Source of the DNA: an uncultured Bacillota bacterium
Lineage (GTDB): Bacteria > Bacillota > Clostridia > Tissierellales > Tissierellaceae
DNA: 8,006 bases
Reading direction: 5' to 3'
Assembly: GCA_937951995.1 (NCBI GenBank)
Contig: CALGAG010000020.1
Span: 1 to 8,006, forward strand
The notes under the pieces were generated by a model. That model had not been told where the DNA came from. It did no database searches and worked only from the letters and a program-made list of their open reading frames with translations. Each line of letters opens with the position of its first letter. Position 1 is the first letter of the stretch. This document shows, one piece after another, positions 6,956-8,006 of this stretch. The translations under genes were made by a program, and so were the position numbers.

Positions 6956-7304
6956 CGACATTATAGTTGTGACCATTCCAAATAAGCCTGACTACACCAG
7001 CATGATAAGATTGATATCCTCATCAATTGGAAACAAGGCGGGGTACAATATTGACCAGATAGAGGACCTCAAGGTTGCCATGGGAGAAGCCTGTATCCTT
7101 TCTTATGGGAAATCATCCGATGAGTCCATCCAGATTGAATTTGAGATTCATAAGGATAAGCTTGAGGTATCCCTCCATTGGGATACTCTCGGTGATGGCG
7201 AAGAAAGCAAAGAGGCGGCACTTGGCAGGATGATCATTGAATCATTGATGGATGAAGCCTATTATACTGATGAAGAAATCAGATTGATTAAATATATAGA
7301 TTAA
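6948..7304 (+). CDS. rsbW: RsbW-like anti-sigma factor with degenerate ATP-binding site
   Basis: RsbW and SpoIIAB are small GHKL-fold serine kinases that bind a sigma factor and phosphorylate the partner STAS protein. Homology is clear at the N-terminus (IPNKPDYTSMIRLISSSIG, 10-28), at IEDLKVAMGEAC (38-49) and at IIESLMDEAYY (96-106). The N-box glutamate E47 is kept, but the Asn four residues later that binds Mg-ATP in active members is Leu (L51), and the following NA...H region is not recognisable. The G1 motif (Asp followed by spaced glycines) is blurred to WDTLGDGEE, the ATP-lid segment is missing, and the GLGL motif is reduced to ALGRM. The protein has 118 residues against about 135-160 for active relatives. 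Both flanks stay in frame with recognisable family sequence, so a simple frameshift does not explain this. It overlaps rsbV by 8 nt and ends 13 nt before the sigma gene. It probably still binds a partner but may not be a kinase. Confidence 0.85.
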   Translation: MNNDIIVVTIPNKPDYTSMIRLISSSIGNKAGYNIDQIEDLKVAMGEACILSYGKSSDESIQIEFEIHKDKLEVSLHWDTLGDGEESKEAALGRMIIESLMDEAYYTDEEIRLIKYID

Positions 7305-7317
7305 GGATGGTTGTCCT

Positions 7318-8006
7318 ATGGCAAACAAGCAGCAACACGACAAAGAAAAGAACAACGCTTCAGAAAAGGCAGAGCTGAAGAAAATGTTCAGACAGTACAA
7401 GGATAACCCTAGCAGAGAGCTAAGGGATGTGCTGATCGAGAGACATCTTTATATTGCTGAGATCTTAGCCAAAAAGTATGCCAACCGCGGGATAGATTAC
7501 GATGATATCTATCAGGTTGCCAGCATAGGTCTAATTTATGCCATAGACAGGTATGATATCGACAAGGGTTTTGAATTCTCGAGCTTTGCTACCCCAACTA
7601 TCATAGGTGAGATCAAGAAGTACTTCAGGGACAAGGGCTGGACAATAAGGGTTCCAAGAAGGATCCAGGAGCTTTCAAAGAAGATAAACAATGCCAAGGT
7701 CCATCTTAGCCAGGAGCTACAAAGGGTTCCAACGGTGGAGGATATTGCCAACTACCTTAACACCTCCGAGGAGGACATTCTGGAGGCGATGGAGGCCAGC
7801 AAGGTCTACACTCCCCAGTCACTGGATGTAACCTTTGATTCACACAATGACGACAAGGAGGTTAATCTGGCTGAGCTGATCGGTGAGGATGACCTTTACT
7901 TCAGCAGGATTGAAAACAACGACTTTCTGATGAAGACCATGGAGAAGCTCAATGAGGTTGAAAAGGAAATACTCATTGAAAGGTACTTCAACAAGAAAAC
8001 CCAGGT
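7318..8006 (+). CDS. sigB: RNA polymerase sigma factor, SigB/SigF/SigG subfamily, 3' end outside the window
   Basis: This is an alternative sigma-70 family factor that would direct RNA polymerase to a stress or developmental regulon. The 229 visible residues begin with a charged tail (MANKQQHDKEKNN). Region 2 follows: DDIYQVASIGLIYAIDRYD (62-80), then FATPTIIGEIKKYFRDKGW (90-108) and IRVPRRIQEL (110-119), all signatures of the SigB/SigF group. Region 3 has the RVPTVEDIANYL segment (136-147). Region 4 starts with MEKLNEVEKEILIERYF and breaks off at NKKTQ, so about 30-40 residues, including the promoter-reading helix-turn-helix, are missing. The ATG at 7318 is preceded by AAGGA (7303-7307) at a spacing of 10 nt, which is weaker than its neighbours. 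SigB is favoured over sporulation SigF by the location after gyrA, but this is inference. Its usual controllers, the STAS and RsbW-like proteins, lie directly upstream. Confidence 0.93.
   Translation, partial: MANKQQHDKEKNNASEKAELKKMFRQYKDNPSRELRDVLIERHLYIAEILAKKYANRGIDYDDIYQVASIGLIYAIDRYDIDKGFEFSSFATPTIIGEIKKYFRDKGWTIRVPRRIQELSKKINNAKVHLSQELQRVPTVEDIANYLNTSEEDILEAMEASKVYTPQSLDVTFDSHNDDKEVNLAELIGEDDLYFSRIENNDFLMKTMEKLNEVEKEILIERYFNKKTQ

Noticed and set aside
6948..7304. Frameshift as an explanation for the unusual middle of the RsbW-like protein
   Set aside because: Family-like sequence is in the same frame on both sides (GEAC before, HKDKLEV and ESLMDE after), and the other frames do not restore the missing N-box, so divergence and deletion fit better.

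Overview
The window is one continuous run of rightward genes from the origin-proximal housekeeping region of a low-GC Gram-positive bacterium. The order is dnaN (5' end missing) - yaaA - recF - gyrB - gyrA, then an rsbV-like / rsbW-like / sigB-like cassette whose sigma gene runs off the 3' end. By eye the DNA is roughly 40% GC, arginine is mostly AGA/AGG, isoleucine ATA is frequent, and Shine-Dalgarno sequences are strong (GGAGG types). Protein similarities and gene order fit an anaerobic Firmicute of the Clostridia, probably on the Peptostreptococcales/Tissierellales side. From memory, Clostridioides difficile also carries rsbV-rsbW-sigB a short distance after gyrA. I cannot name the genus or species.

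Positions 1-4110 hold replication and repair functions: the sliding clamp (DnaN), a small S4 RNA-binding protein (YaaA), the RecF gap-repair ATPase and the gyrase ATPase subunit. They are tightly packed. The dnaN stop codon overlaps the yaaA ribosome binding site, recF starts with TTG 41 nt after yaaA, and gyrB starts inside the last codons of recF. gyrA (4120-6546) follows gyrB after 9 nt, so the two gyrase subunits are co-translated. There is no remB (yaaB) gene between recF and gyrB, unlike Bacillus subtilis.

Positions 6547-6625 are the longest non-coding stretch (79 nt). They hold a weak hairpin and a good extended -10 promoter candidate, which mark the start of a second transcription unit. 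Positions 6626-8006 encode a partner-switching sigma-factor module: an anti-anti-sigma STAS protein, an anti-sigma protein of the RsbW/SpoIIAB kinase family, and a SigB/SigF-type sigma factor. The STAS protein keeps its phosphorylatable serine and the sigma factor looks normal as far as it is visible. The RsbW-like protein is short and lacks several residues needed to bind Mg-ATP. This is the most unusual feature of the window, because a kinase-dead RsbW would change how the switch works.

A second point of interest is the GyrA quinolone-resistance-determining region, where the position equivalent to E. coli Asp87 is glycine. The rest of the window is ordinary. I see no tRNA, rRNA, CRISPR, insertion sequence, prophage or large repeat.
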